Below, one piece after another: positions 24,170 to 35,449 of a stretch of DNA of 64,000 bases (the stretch's first letter is position 1; each line of letters starts with the position of its first letter). Below the pieces are notes generated by a model. It searched no databases, was not told the origin of the DNA, and worked only from the letters and a program-made list of their open reading frames with translations. Both the position numbers and the translations under genes were made by a program. Origin of the DNA: Clusia tigrina (Eukaryota > Arthropoda > Insecta > Diptera > Clusiidae); assembly GCA_920105625.2 (NCBI GenBank), contig OV050031.1:216308194-216372193 (forward strand), read 5' to 3'.

Positions 24170-25275
24170 ATTGACTCCGCGTACAGTTTGTATGGGCGGC
24201 ACGCCTACATAACAATATTCTTACAATCCTGACAGTTCAGTAATTAACTTGTATGGACAATTTCGCTTGAGTGTACGGTGGCGCACATATTTCGACAAAT
24301 TTCCATGCTTTTCATATGCAATGCAATTCAATTTGAAATTTATTTCAAGCTTAAACTTTAGCAATTTTTTGTTGTGGCACTTCAGTCGCGCCGCGCCCAC
24401 TTGTGCAGTGTTGTTTAACAGGCAAACTGCGGCGGAGGGCGGGACGGACGGGTGTGCCAGCAAGTTTGCGTGTGCCTATTTGTGAGCTTGTAATTTAGGC
24501 TTTATCGGCACTTGTCTATGCAGCCGACCCTAGCGTACATGTGGGTGGGTGGGGCATGTGTGAGGGGCGTTCATTGTGGCTTGTGATATGTCAATAAATC
24601 CGTTGATTACATTCGCCTGTGATTTGTTTGCGTTTCTTGTTAACGGTAATTGTTGATTTATTGCCGACAATGATGACCGACTGCAGGTGGTCCTTGTAAT
24701 GTCGCTTAATTATTCCACTTCGACATGAATTCGTACATGTCGTTGTCGTTGTCGGCGTCGGCGTCGGTGGCGACGTCGCTGCCAGTGCACTTGTTGTTGT
24801 TGTTGTTACTGCTATTGTAATACATGTGATAAATTATGATTTTAAATTCAATTTAAATTAGAAAGGAAACTTAAAAAATTATAAAAATCGCTCTTGCGCA
24901 AGTTTTCAATCAGCTTTGGTCCTCGGCATATTCGCAAGTTTTTCTCCTTTACAATTTCTTGAGGCATTTTCCGCGCTTTTCCATTCGCTTTTCCTTATCC
25001 GCTTAGCGTAATAGAAGTGTCAGAAGCACTTTATGCGTCGGTTCAAACTTTAAATCTCACTTTATTCCTACATTTTCGCTTGAGCACAGATTTCTCTGTC
25101 CTGGTGCGGGAGAATTACTCGGCATTGTTAATGCGGCAGGATGGCTTAAGTTAAGCAAAGAAAGATGAACTGAAATTGGCTGCTATAGTTTTATAGTTGG
25201 GTGCTAATACACTATTTTTTTGCCAGGGGTGGTAAGATTTGTGAACAAAATAGCTTAGGAATTTGTTTGGTTGCT
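24170..25275. other. Unique non-coding DNA with a trinucleotide run
   Basis: GC-richer segments and a GTC/GTT run (24736-24815) look like single-copy intergenic or intronic DNA. No exon could be supported. Confidence 0.45.
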
Positions 25276-25279
25276 AAAT

Positions 25280-26037
25280 TCGCGGCCGAAGAAACAGGCG
25301 ACCATTTGCTTCGCTGTGCTTCTTCCACGAACAACTTTTGTTGGATTTAGCTCGTCTTGGCATACCCTCACAGGCGATTGTTGTTTTGTTTCCGGCTCAT
25401 ACGCTTACTCGTATATCCATGATTCGTCACCTTGCACGGTTTTATACGCGTCTTTTGAAGCATCACGGTCGATCTTTTTAATCATTTCCTTACACCAATT
25501 GACACGAATTATGTGGGATCCAACGCGAACAAATCTTTTTTACAGCGAAATGTTCATGCAATATTGAATGTATAGAAGTGGAAGTAATGCCCACGGTGCC
25601 CTCTATATCACGATATGTCACATGACGATCTTGGATTATCAGTTCACGCACTTCATCGATGTTTTGTGGCACAACAACCGATTTTGGACGACCTTCACGG
25701 AGTTCGTCAGCGACCGAGCTACGACCACGATTGAATTCACTATACCAGCGATATACTGTGGTTTTTGATGGTGCATTATCGCCATACAAAGAACTGAGAT
25801 CATCGACACATTCTTCTTGAGATAATCCACGTCGAAAGTTGTGATAAATAATCGAACGAAACCCTTCTCTTGAAATTTCCATTTTTTGGCCAAATTGATG
25901 TTCTTAACTCACTGTAAACAAAACAAATAGCACTTGTACATCAACACGTTGTGAGTACGTTTATGCTAAAAAATGTCAAACTTTATTATGGTGTTGCCAG
26001 AGTTTTGCTATTGACATTAGTGTTGCCAGTTCCCTAA
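25280..26037 (-). mobile_element. Truncated mariner transposon
   Basis: The minus-strand frame from ATG at 25882 gives the mariner helix-turn-helix region: REGFRSIIYHNFRRGLSQEE, then GDNAPSKTTVYRWYSEF, REGRPKSVV and SILHEHFAVKKICSRWIPHN. After a small deletion it continues in other frames as VNWCKEMIKK, QGDESWIYE (first catalytic Asp), YEPETKQQSPV and VVRGRSTAKQMVACFF. It stops near 25280, so the second and third catalytic Asp are missing. The preserved end at about 26037 (TAGGGAACTGGCAACACTAA) is the likely terminal repeat. The opposite end is absent. Non-autonomous and inactive. Confidence 0.9.
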
Positions 26038-27860
26038 ATATAAATAGTACCCCTCGTATGTTCCCTGTTCAAGGAAATCCACCTTTTAGTGTGTCTGAGA
26101 TAAAATGATGGCCAGAGCTGTCTAGTCGTATTGCAGGTACTTCCCTCCTTCCACGCTTTGTTGGCCTCTTCAAGAAAGCTAGAAGTTAAGTAATGTTTGT
26201 ATGTGGCCAGTGGAATTCCCGCGTTGTGGATGTTACTGATGTCACTTAATGTTGGGCCGCGTCCAGCGACTTCATCGGCAACACAGTTGCTTCTTATGGC
26301 ACTATGACCTGTCACCCCTGTCAGGGAGATGTGGTGTCTGCGCATTGAGTAGAGAGCGACCAAGTGAGATCACCTACGAAAAGGTGAATGCCTTGACTAG
26401 AACCTTTACGGCAGCCTGGCTGTCAGTGAAGATTTTAACATATTCGTGTGATTGATTATACTGCTTTGACAGATATAGGACTTTAAAGATTGCCAGCACC
26501 TCCTCCTTGAAGACGCAGCAGTAGTTCGGTAGTCGAAAGCAACTTTTACTTGTAGGCTTTCGCTTAGTACACTACCCCTAACCTTCCCCTCCAGTTTGGA
26601 ATTGTTAGTATATAAAAACATACTCCTTGCTCCGATACCTCGTCACTTTTCAATTTTCGTCTGCTAGGAATTTGGGTGGAGAATTTCGAATCAGAGCGGG
26701 AAAGAAAGAAAGGATTTGTCAATGTGGCCCTTGAATGAACGCCAAGTTTTTTTGTATAAGGCTAAGGCCGAAATCTGATCTTGTCCATCTGCTTAGTGTA
26801 CTTAAACTATTCGCTGAGAGGGAAGCCACATAGTCCATCGCCCTTCAGGTAGCATAAGCATCCGCCTGAAAGGCAGTACCATGACAACCAACGGCGTAAT
26901 GGAGCTGGACACCGTTGAGTTGCGCGGAAATCCCAGAACACGATCCAATATTTGTTCTGAAGCTATCAGTGAAACTACGACAGTATTGCCTACAGAGGTC
27001 AGCCATACGATCACACCATAAGAGAGCCTCTGGAATTGTTGTATAATACTACCTTTCTGTTATAGGACTATTATTATTATAATGAAGCTGGATACAACGA
27101 AAACCTCAGATCCCGATCGAGTATCTGTTCTGGAGCCATCAGTAAATATACGACAGTACTGGCTCACACTGAGCTCAATCGTACGATCATACCACAAGTA
27201 AGGCTCTGGAATTTTATACAATACCACCTTTCTGTTATAGGATATGCGGGCATTGAATCAATGGGCATAGAAAGGGTGGCAATATCCATGTCAATGCCAA
27301 CAATATTTTAAAGATTCCAATGCGAACCCACCCACTTCGTATTCTGCTTTAACCTACAGATTTCCTTTAGTGCCTCTCCTTGCATAAAAGCATCTATGAC
27401 GGGAAGATTTAGCAGAGCATCAAGAGCAGGGCCAGAAGTAGTCAAAAAGACTCCAGTAAAACAAATTGCCTCAGTGCTCTGTAATCTATATAGGACAGGC
27501 TTCGCCCCCTTGAGAGATAATCTTTTCCCACAGAAAGGAAGAATTAGCAGCGCATCAAGAGCAGGGCCAGAAGTAGTTAAAAAGGCTCCTCTAAAACAAA
27601 TTGCACCAGTTCTCTGTAACCTAATTAGGGCAGAATTCGCCCCCTTGAGAGACAATCTTTTCCCACAGAAAGGAAGAGTTAGCAGCGCATCAAGAGCAAG
27701 GCCAGAAGTAGTTAAAAAGGCTCCTCTAAAACAAATTGCACCAGTTCTCTGTAACCTAATTAGGGCAGAATTCACCCCCTTGAGAGACAATCTCTTCTCC
27801 ACACCACCGATGCGTTGGATTTTATGGCTTATCATTACCGTATAAGTCCAAAGGAAGAAA
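26038..27860 (-). mobile_element. LINE ORF2 fragment with internal duplications
   Basis: Minus-strand pieces in order are a post-RT region (LIRLQRTGAICFRGAF, LDALLNLPVIDAFMQGEALK, WVGSHWNL), the RNase H domain (SKLEGKVRGSVLSESLQVK, EEVLAIFKVLYLSKQ, FTDSQAAVKVL) and its end (TGVTGHSAIRSNCVADEVAG), then RQLWPSFYLRHTKRW. The first RNase H catalytic segment reads YTNNS instead of YTDGS. A 135-bp segment is triplicated at 27403-27807, and a ~155-bp segment is duplicated between 26910 and 27240. The mariner fragment replaces the C-terminus. Confidence 0.8.
27403..27807. repeat. 135-bp unit in three tandem copies within the LINE
   Basis: GAAGA(T/A/G)TTAGCAG starts at 27403, 27538 and 27673. Copies 2 and 3 are nearly identical. 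Each encodes 45 residues on the minus strand (KRLSLKGANSALIRLQRTGA onward). Since 135 is divisible by 3, both strands stay open for 149-175 codons. Confidence 0.92.
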
Positions 27861-27887
27861 TTCCTTAAACGCAGGAGGAGGCGTTAT

Positions 27888-28075
27888 TCAGGACGGCCAT
27901 TCTCCGTGATCTTGTGTTCCGTTGGCAACTCTCGCAGCCATAGGGTATCACGTTCAAATCCCTACCAGGTCACGGTTTTGAAATCCTGCTTCCTCTTGCT
28001 CTTCTCTTCAAATTGAAGGCTTTAGTCAGGCTTGTTGACACTCCCAAACACCTACACACAGATATTGTGATAGGT
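27888..28075 (+). mobile_element. tRNA-like SINE copy 1
   Basis: A B-box-like GTTCAAATCC (27952-27961) lies in a tRNA-like head beginning GGCCATTCTCCGTG. A body follows (GAAATCCTGCTTCCT, TCTTCTCTTCAAATTGAAGG). The order and sequence match 42310-42480. The A box is poor. No clear tail or target duplication was found. Confidence 0.45.
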
Positions 28076-28292
28076 TAGTTTCGATCAAGAAATCTTTGTA
28101 GAACTTTAGTGAAGTAGTGTTCCGATTTTTATTATAATTTTCTTCACTCCATTGTTGGAAGAATTGTCCCAAAAACAATCAGCCTTTGCCTTGAGTGTCA
28201 GAAAATGTTGTGGCTTTTTTCAAAATTAATTTTCCGTTAAATAATTCCCGAAATTTCACTTTTTTTGAAAATTTCTATTCGTGATTGCAAAT

Positions 28293-28931
28293 ATGCCTGT
28301 ATTGCGAACTATGTACCGTGGATTCAATCGGATCTTTGAGAAGCATTACGTACTCCTTTGGCTGCTGGCCATGGGCACGTTTCTGCTCTTCAGCTATCTC
28401 AAATATCAGCTGGATGAGTACAATCATGACTTGCTGTACTTCAAGACGCGCCTCGTCACCGCCTACCGCGAAATGGAGAACTATGCTCTGTTGGTGATCG
28501 GACTCATCGTCGTCCTGAAAATAGTTGCCATCGCATTTTCGCTCGTCATGCATGCTCGAGCGCAGAATTGGCGCGATGAACTGTCCCAACTGGAGTTACG
28601 TAATCGTTATGCGGTGTTCCTGTTCGTGCGCCTCATCACCGAAATCGATCGCATTGAAGAGAAGTACTTACGCGTTAACAAGCGCGTCTGTGTACCCACG
28701 CAAATTATAGTGAAGGCGCACGACGAAATGGGCCAATCAATCTCGCAATTTCGCTGCGATGCACGCAAACTGTTGTCACCCAGTGAGGAGGAAATGGCCC
28801 TGCCCGTCACCGAGCTGTACCGTATCTTAGAGGAGGAGGAAGCTTTGATTCGTCATTCGCGATTTTATAAGATGAACATCCAGGCTAGTGATGACCTCAT
28901 CCGATCTCTGGTTAATCCATCGATGCCGTAG
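28293..28931 (+). CDS. 212-residue protein with two membrane segments (intronless)
   Basis: Function not recognised. I start at ATG 28293 (MPVLRTMYRG), the first ATG in the frame; the frame extends upstream only to a GTG. Hydrophobic segments lie at about residues 19-36 (YVLLWLLAMGTFLLFSYL) and 64-86 (ALLVIGLIVVLKIVAIAFSL), separated by a short polar loop (KYQLDEYNHDLLYF). The remaining ~120 residues are charged and probably helical (LITEIDRIEEKYLRVNKR, then TELYRILEEEEALIRH), with a short C-terminal NPSMP. There is no signal peptide, so the protein is probably anchored with both ends on one side. Codon use is GC-richer and more regular than the surrounding AT-rich DNA, which supports a real gene. 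AATAAA at 29071 ends it. No TATA box is evident. It sits between a LINE and a microsatellite-bearing array. Confidence 0.85.
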   Translation: MPVLRTMYRGFNRIFEKHYVLLWLLAMGTFLLFSYLKYQLDEYNHDLLYFKTRLVTAYREMENYALLVIGLIVVLKIVAIAFSLVMHARAQNWRDELSQLELRNRYAVFLFVRLITEIDRIEEKYLRVNKRVCVPTQIIVKAHDEMGQSISQFRCDARKLLSPSEEEMALPVTELYRILEEEEALIRHSRFYKMNIQASDDLIRSLVNPSMP

Positions 28932-29070
28932 CTTAAAACCCAAATCGTGGACCCCGCAAACAAGTTAATTGGAGGATTCAAAATTGTAATACCTGCAAAT
29001 ATGTGTTCTGTAGGATCTTGTAATTGAAAGCAAATGAATTTGGTAAATGTAAAGGCAAAATAAGTAATTA

Positions 29071-29076
29071 AATAAA
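29071..29076 (+). terminator. Poly(A) signal AATAAA
   Basis: Canonical AATAAA 140 nt after the TAG stop of the two-membrane-segment gene, followed closely by a second near-match. It fits a short 3' UTR. Confidence 0.6.
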
Positions 29077-29319
29077 GGAATAAAAGGAACCATTAATACA
29101 CGATGTTGGTGATGAACTGTCGTACGGATGATAAACTGTTCGCACAAGAAAGGCACCGGGGGTATAATGAAACAATACAAAAAGACTTCATTTCAGGGAG
29201 GACATTCTCTTCCTTTATTTTCCTGCAGGAACGAGGATATTTGCATATTGAATCATTTTGCATTGTTCCCCTGAGGTAAAGTGAAAAGGATTATCTTCAT
29301 CCCACAGCTCCATTTATTC

Positions 29320-29845
29320 GTTCGGAACATATCTTCATAATTCCACCTCTTTCGATATGAAGAGATTTTCTAACCCTGTTATCCTGATATCATGCATCGT
29401 TAATGTTGTCGTCCCTCCCTCTCTCTTCTATAAGGCTTCTAGGGAACTTGCAGTACAAGAACATATCTCCAAAATTCATTCGGAACATATCTTCATAATT
29501 GAACCTCTTTCGATATGATTTTCTAACTCTGTTATCCTGATATCATGCATCGTTAATGGTGTTGTTCCTCTCCCTCGTATTCTGCAATGGATTCAATGGA
29601 ACTTGCAGTACTAGAACATGTCTCCAAAATTCCCTCGGAACATGTCTTCATATGTTTTCTAATATCATGCTTCGTTAATGGTGTCGTCCCCCCTCTCTCT
29701 CGTATACGGCTTGGATTCTATGGAAGTTGCAGTACAAGAACATATCTCTAAAATTCACTCGAAACATATTTGATAATTCAACATCTTTTGATACGATGAG
29801 ATTTTCCATCTCCGCTTTCTTAATATCATGAATCAATAATTGTGT

Positions 29846-29883
<38 letters not shown>

Positions 29884-30035
29884 TCATATATGTCTCTGAT
29901 TCCATGGAACTTGCAGTACAAGAGCATATCTCCAAAATTCATCGACATTCGAGATGAGCGTTCGCATCCACATTGCCCTAATACTATATTTCATTAATGG
30001 TGTTGTCTCTCTCTCTCTCTCTTCCTCATATAGAG
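29320..30035. repeat. ~155-bp array with embedded CT microsatellites
   Basis: GGAACATATCTTCATAATTC-type starts lie at 29324, 29482 and 29637, with diverged copies near 29761 and 29943. Units contain ATATCATGCATCGTTAATG, a CT run and ACTTGCAGTACAAGAACATA. The CT run has expanded to about 18 repeats at 29848-29882. A further diverged copy appears at 30670-30780, beyond the RT fragment. Confidence 0.88.
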
Positions 30036-30665
30036 AAGATACTTTGTCTTGCCCTTGTTCACAAAGAGACCCAAATGGGCTTCGGCCGCTTCTCTCTCTA
30101 GACTGGTGTACATTGAACATACGGCACTGCTGTTGTGGCAAACGATGCCGATATAGTCGGCGTATGCCAACAACATGACACTTTTGTAGAAAAGAGTGCC
30201 TTGTTGGTTAGCTCGGCGGTCCGATTAATTTTCTTCAATAGAAGGTTGAATAAATCGCAAGAAAGTGAATCGCCCTGTCTGAAAACTCAATTGGTGTCGA
30301 ATGGCTCGGGGAGGTTCACTCCAATTCTGACGCAGCTGGGAGTGGCGCTCAACGTCACCCGTATTAGTTTAGCTGGGATACCAAATTCAGACATAGCGGC
30401 ATGGAGGACATTTCTATCCCTGGCATCTGAAGCAGCCTTAAAATCGACGTTGTGTTGGTGTGTGTCGATATTATTTTCGTAGGTCTTCTCCAGGATTTAT
30501 CGTATTGTGAAGATCTGGTTAATTGTGGACTTACCAAGTCTGAAGCCACACTGATCCACCAATCAGCTTTTTGCCGATAGGCTTCAGTCTGTCAAACAAT
30601 ACGTTCGAAAGGATCTTGTATGCGTTGTTAATCAGACCGATCCCAAGCAGATCACAGGATCACAT
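30036..30665 (-). mobile_element. RTE-like reverse transcriptase fragment
   Basis: On the minus strand, across frames, come LIN(N)AYKILSNVLFDRLKPI, SEPPRAIRHQLSFQTGR and GTLFYKSVMLLAYADYIGIV, ending KGKTKYLLYM. This is the RT core of RTE/Dong-type LINEs. The catalytic YADD is YADY here, and several stops and shifts are present, so it is dead. It interrupts the ~155-bp array, copies of which flank it. Confidence 0.85.
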
Positions 30666-31325
30666 TTCTTATGCTTTTCTGTCTCTCTATACTACATTTC
30701 ATTAACAGTGTTGTCCCTTTCTCTCTAACATACTGCACTGATGATACGGAATTTGCAATTCTAGAACTAGCAGAGCTCCACACAGACTGAGTAAACTCTT
30801 CATAGGAATCGCATCATTACCTCCAATCTGATTATAAAGTTCTCTGGAAGAATGATTGATACGAAACTGAAATGCCAACGAACGAAATATATCTATAAGA
30901 TAGCAATGATGGGCAGCGATAGCGACACCATCTGGTTAAGGAAAATGCCCAAAAATTTAGCTACCTTGAAACGCTCCATGAGCTGCCCATCTCTGTGGGA
31001 CGTTTTGTTATTCTTCATTTCTCTAATAGCTCTACCTTCAGCCTGGACATATAGCCAAAAATACTACGGGTATACTACCTACCTTTTTAGCTCCACGGTC
31101 TACTCTTCGCAGTGTGAAGCTTTGTTATTACTCATCTTTCTAACAGCGCAGCTACCTATATTGATGGTGTTAATCTTTCGGTAGCATATTTCACAGTTGA
31201 TTAAAAGAATGCTTAAATACTTTATACAGTTCCCCGCGGGACGGAGACTAGTTGCCTTAGCTTGGTAGAAACACATTCGTACATTTCTAGATGTGAAAAT
31301 GCTGACCAAGTACAAAAAACATGTT
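30666..31325. other. Diverged array copy and unique DNA
   Basis: The left 120 bp resemble the ~155-bp array. The rest is unique. A 110-codon frame (30852-31184) with two hydrophobic stretches is noted but not accepted as a gene. Confidence 0.45.
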
Positions 31326-31329
31326 TCAC

Positions 31330-32255
31330 CCGTGTAAAGGTAACATGAGATTTAGTTAACTCAGCAACATGGTTAATCCTTCTTAAAATAATATGCGATT
31401 GAGTGAATACAGCAACTTGTTTCATCCTTCTTAAAACAGCATGAGTCGAGTTATCTCATCAACATGTTGCATTACTTCTAAAACCATGAAACTGAGTCAG
31501 CCCAGCAACATTTTTCATCCTTCTTAAAAAACATGAGAGTGAGTCAATTCAGCAACATGTTTCATAATTCTTAAAACAATATAAGATGGAGTTAACTCAG
31601 CAACATGTTGCATTACTCTTAAGAACGGGAAATTGAGTCATCTCTCAAACATGTTGCACTACTCTTAAAATACATGAGATTGGGTCACCTCAGCAGCATG
31701 TTTCATCCTTCTAAAAATTAAATGAGAGTGAGTCAATTCAGCAACATGTTTCATAATTCTTAAAACAATATAAGATTGACTTAACTCAGCAACATGTTAC
31801 ATTACTCTTAAGAACGGGAAATTGAGTCATCTCTCAAACATGTTGCACTACTCTTAAAATACATGAGAGTGAGTCAATTCAGCAACATGTTTCATCCTTC
31901 TTAAAACAACATGAGATTGAGTGAGTTCAGCAACTTGTTTCATCCATCTTAAAACAATATGAGATTGAGTGAATTCAGCAACTTGTTTCATCCTTCTTAA
32001 AACAGCATGAGTTGAATCAACAAAGTAACATGTTGCTCCACTCTTAGAAAGCTTGAGAGTGAGTCAACTCAGCAACTTGTTTCATCCTTCTTAAAACAAC
32101 ATGAGAGTGAGGCAACTCAGCGCCATGTTTCATCCATCTTAAAAAACATGAGAGTGGGTCAAATAAGCTATATATGGCATGCTTCTTAATATAACATGAA
32201 TTGAGTCAAGTTAGCAACATGTTTCATCCTTCTTAAAAAAACATAAGATACACAA
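31330..32255. repeat. 48-bp tandem array, ~19 copies
   Basis: Units of 48 bp (starts at 31865, 31913 and 31961) contain GAGTCAATTCAGCAACATGT and TTCATCCTTCTTAAAACAAC. A subset has TTGCATTACTCTTAAGAACG instead, giving a higher-order pattern. No coding potential. Confidence 0.93.
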
Positions 32256-32259
32256 CATC

Positions 32260-33245
32260 TTTCCCTTGTCGCTGCTTCGCGAATTTACACCTTTCTATAA
32301 ATGTATGATTGTGGCTACGGTGTTCCGCATTCCCAGCAACCGAAGGTAGAGTGCTCGCTTTCTTCTAATATAACTCTTACAAAGAAAACATCACTAATTT
32401 TTCTGGAGGTTCTTTACAGAAAAATCCGATTAAATTTGTTGAAGAGGGAAGGAACAACTAGACTGGAAGTGCTTCAGTTCTGGGCAACGCCATGAACATT
32501 TCGCAGTTTATGGCTTCAGAGAACATTCCATCCACCGTAATCTGATGATGTAGTGAAACTTCCACATTTTTCTCGAATGCCGCCTATGAATCATGCAACT
32601 GTTCCTTAAACTGTTTCGAAGTAGTTGTTTTTTTTAATGTTTTCTTCTTGTCTTCTCCCATCTTCGTTTATGTTCATCGGAAAAATTGTTTGTTTACATT
32701 TGTGCTAATTGCAAATGCCAATCAGCATCAGCATCAGCAACAGAACGAACGAGCGAGCACTGGAAATCCATGACGAAATTCCGAAACTTTTAATTGTACG
32801 CGAGCACCATTTGGGAGTGGAGTACGCACGAATGACTTATTTAAACTTCAACAACGCCGCACACAAAAGGATGAGCCAGGCAGGAAGCGAAGCACTTAAT
32901 TTGAGCAGCCGAGTTCAAAAGCCGCCAAAACCGATACACAAAAACTAACTGGCTATAATGCTAGAATTGGGGGGGAAAGTAGGGTAGATGGAGGCATCAC
33001 TTGGAGTGAGCTATTGTAGCAGTACTCTTTGACTACTTTTATTCGTTTGCACTCTTCATGCTGAGGCAATTGTTTAGAATTTAATTAGGTTGTTAGGTTG
33101 TTAGGTTGTGCTCTCAATTTTCGCTCAAATTGTATTAAGCGTCATTTTATTGTGCAGCCCTCAGGTAGGGGAGGACACAAGGGGCTGATACAAATGACAC
33201 TGATGTGAGGAAGTGTGGAGTACGGTGTCGCGATGAAGGGAGAAT
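32260..33245. other. Unique intergenic DNA
   Basis: No gene or element recognised. The 79-codon frame at 32709-32948 shows no family signature. Confidence 0.4.
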
Positions 33246-33320
33246 GGAGGTGTGGGTGTGGGTAAGGGTGTGAGTGGGGGCGTGGGTGTGGGTATGGGTG
33301 TGGGCGTGGGTGGTACTTTT
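33246..33320. repeat. GGGTGT-type minisatellite
   Basis: Irregular repeats of GTGGGTGTGGGTAAGG and variants. The plus strand is G-rich with several GGG triplets, so it may form quadruplex structure. Confidence 0.8.
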
Positions 33321-33329
33321 GCATGCTTT

Positions 33330-35080
33330 CACATAAATTTCAAGTCAAACAGAAATTTGTCTCTGATTATTTTTGTATTGTTGGCATTTGTTTTATTTAA
33401 CTTTACTCTACTTTACTTTTGCTTTACTTTGCTTCGCTTCAGCTTTGCTTGGCTACACTTGAGTACACTTGGCTGGTCGTGGGACAGGCTTAGAGCGCCC
33501 CCACCCCCTCATAGGCACACGAGTATGTGGCATAGAAACTTGTGCTTGTTTAGCAGCATTCAAATTGAAAGTAGCACACCCAGTAATTTCGAGTTGTGCG
33601 ACATGCCAAGCATTTTTATATGAAAGATTTTTAATTTTTTTCAGATTTACACACAAATTGCAGAGAATTGTATGCGAAGAAGTGAAGAAAAACTCCTTGC
33701 TTGGAGCTGGCTACGAGAGCATTTGCCAGAACACAAAAAAAGTGTATCAACTGCGGCTGGGCAAGTGGCGTTGGCGGTTGCCATTGTGCGTTGCGGTTAG
33801 ACTTGGAATCGCGGGTGATTTGTTGTTGTTGTTGCTACTGCTGCTGATGTTGTTGCTACTGCTGCTGATGTTGTTGTTGTTGTTCCTACTGATGTTGTTG
33901 TTCCTACTGATGTTGTTGTTGCTGCTGTTGAAGCTGTTGCTGTTACTGTTGATGTTGATGTTCTTCCTCCAAAAGTTGTTCTCGTTGCACTCTGCTACAG
34001 TTCTTGCATGTGTCTGAGTGTTTACGCCTTCAACCCCGCCTCCCAGCAGCCCACTTGAAGCTAAACAAAATCACGACATTTTTCACACCTTTTGCGATTG
34101 CGTCCGTGGCTGTGTCTGTGTCCGTGGCTGTGCGCTGCCTCTACACTGCTCTGCTTCAACAACGCCATCAACACCTTTTTAATAATTTTGTTTTATGTGT
34201 TTTTTTGTGTGTGTTTCTGTTTTGCTCGCTGCAACTTTATTGCTGCAGTTTTTCATTCTTCTTCACATCTTTTTTTTGTGTGCTCTTGTTTACTTTTTTT
34301 CTTTCTGATGCAATTTTTTTCGTTTTTCATTTTCGCACTCTCGACACAAGTGAAAATGGTTTTGTGTCGTGGCTTCTGCTTGTTCTGTATTCAGAAATTA
34401 TTTTTCAATTCTTTTTTATCTCGTTTCATGTTGTTGTTTTGCTTTTTTCTTATGGCAACAACGACAAAAACATCACCAGCTACAACAACAACAACAGCAA
34501 CAGCACCCACAGAAACAGGACACTAGCTATCAAGCTGCATGCCGTATTATCTCCGTACAACTGGCAGGAGGAGCTCACGAACATAGAGTCGTATGTGTAA
34601 GTAAGATACTTCGCTGGAGGATATGATGACAGATAAGTCACACATATTTGAGTTCAGCTTGAGTGTGTGTGTGTGTTTACGTGTGTTTGTGGGTTCGTTT
34701 GTGTGAGTGTTTGTGTGCATGTGTGTGAGTTTGTGTGTCCGTCTGTGTTTGCGGTTGATGACGTGTACAAAACTTGTACGGGTGAGCGAGTGAGTGGGTT
34801 AGTTTGAGTGTGTGCCGCGCCGTGCAGTGCCTTTGCCACAATTTGACTTAAGTGGCAACAGAAACTACTTCAATGGAGACGTACAACACGCTTTTTGACT
34901 CAAATAATCAAGTTTTATTGTATTAATTTTCCCATATTGCTCAGGAGACGTCTGCTTCTTGTGTTTAATAAATGCATGAAGCTCTCATTTGAAGGTGCAA
35001 CCAAAAAGTATGCTAAGATTTTCGCAATTAGAAAATAAATTTAAAATGTCTTCGAATAAAATTCATTATATTCTTATTTG
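33330..35080. other. Unique DNA with TTG/CTG and GT runs
   Basis: It contains a TTG/CTG/CTA trinucleotide tract (33820-33960), a CAA/CAG run (34480-34510) and a GT-rich tract (34660-34735). Overlapping frames rich in Leu, Phe or Gln are compositional. No exon could be supported. Confidence 0.45.
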
Positions 35081-35084
35081 TAAA

Positions 35085-35325
35085 GGGACACAGGCATCTG
35101 TTATGCATATGTCCTGCGTTATCAAGAACAGGCTTAAAATCCTTGAGGGCTCCAAGCTGGAAGACGTCTCAGGAATGGTACTTCAAGCACTCCTGAAATT
35201 CACTAAAAGCGTTGACATCCAACAAGATGCAGACTACAAATCTACGTAGAGGATTAGCTTCCACTGATACCGTTAAGGACTATGTGTGGCTTATGGCCAG
35301 CCAGATCATCCTAACCTAACCTAAA
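35085..35325 (+). mobile_element. LINE 3' end fragment (family C)
   Basis: The plus strand reads LEDVSGMVLQALLKFTKSVD, cut before a stop, resembling the ORF2 C-terminus. The tail CTATGTGTGGCTTATGGCCA ends in CCTAACCTAACC. The same tail occurs at 1451-1500 and 62870-62940, and inverted at 51205-51275. Confidence 0.7.
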
Positions 35326-35449
35326 TGGGCACGCACACATATGCTTGTAACCCAAGAAGAAGACTGGAAGACCCCGTATATGTCGTATGAAATGCCGGAG
35401 ACACTGCTGGACAATTAAGAAGAAACCGGAGACAGTGAATAAGAGAAAC

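Noticed and set aside
30852..31184. 110-codon plus-strand frame with two hydrophobic stretches
   Set aside because: No family motif, splice or poly(A) support; AT-rich codon use like the flanks. Could be chance.
33469..34626. Several Leu/Phe- or Gln-rich plus-strand frames up to 198 codons
   Set aside because: Caused by T-rich and trinucleotide-repeat sequence; no exon boundaries or motifs.
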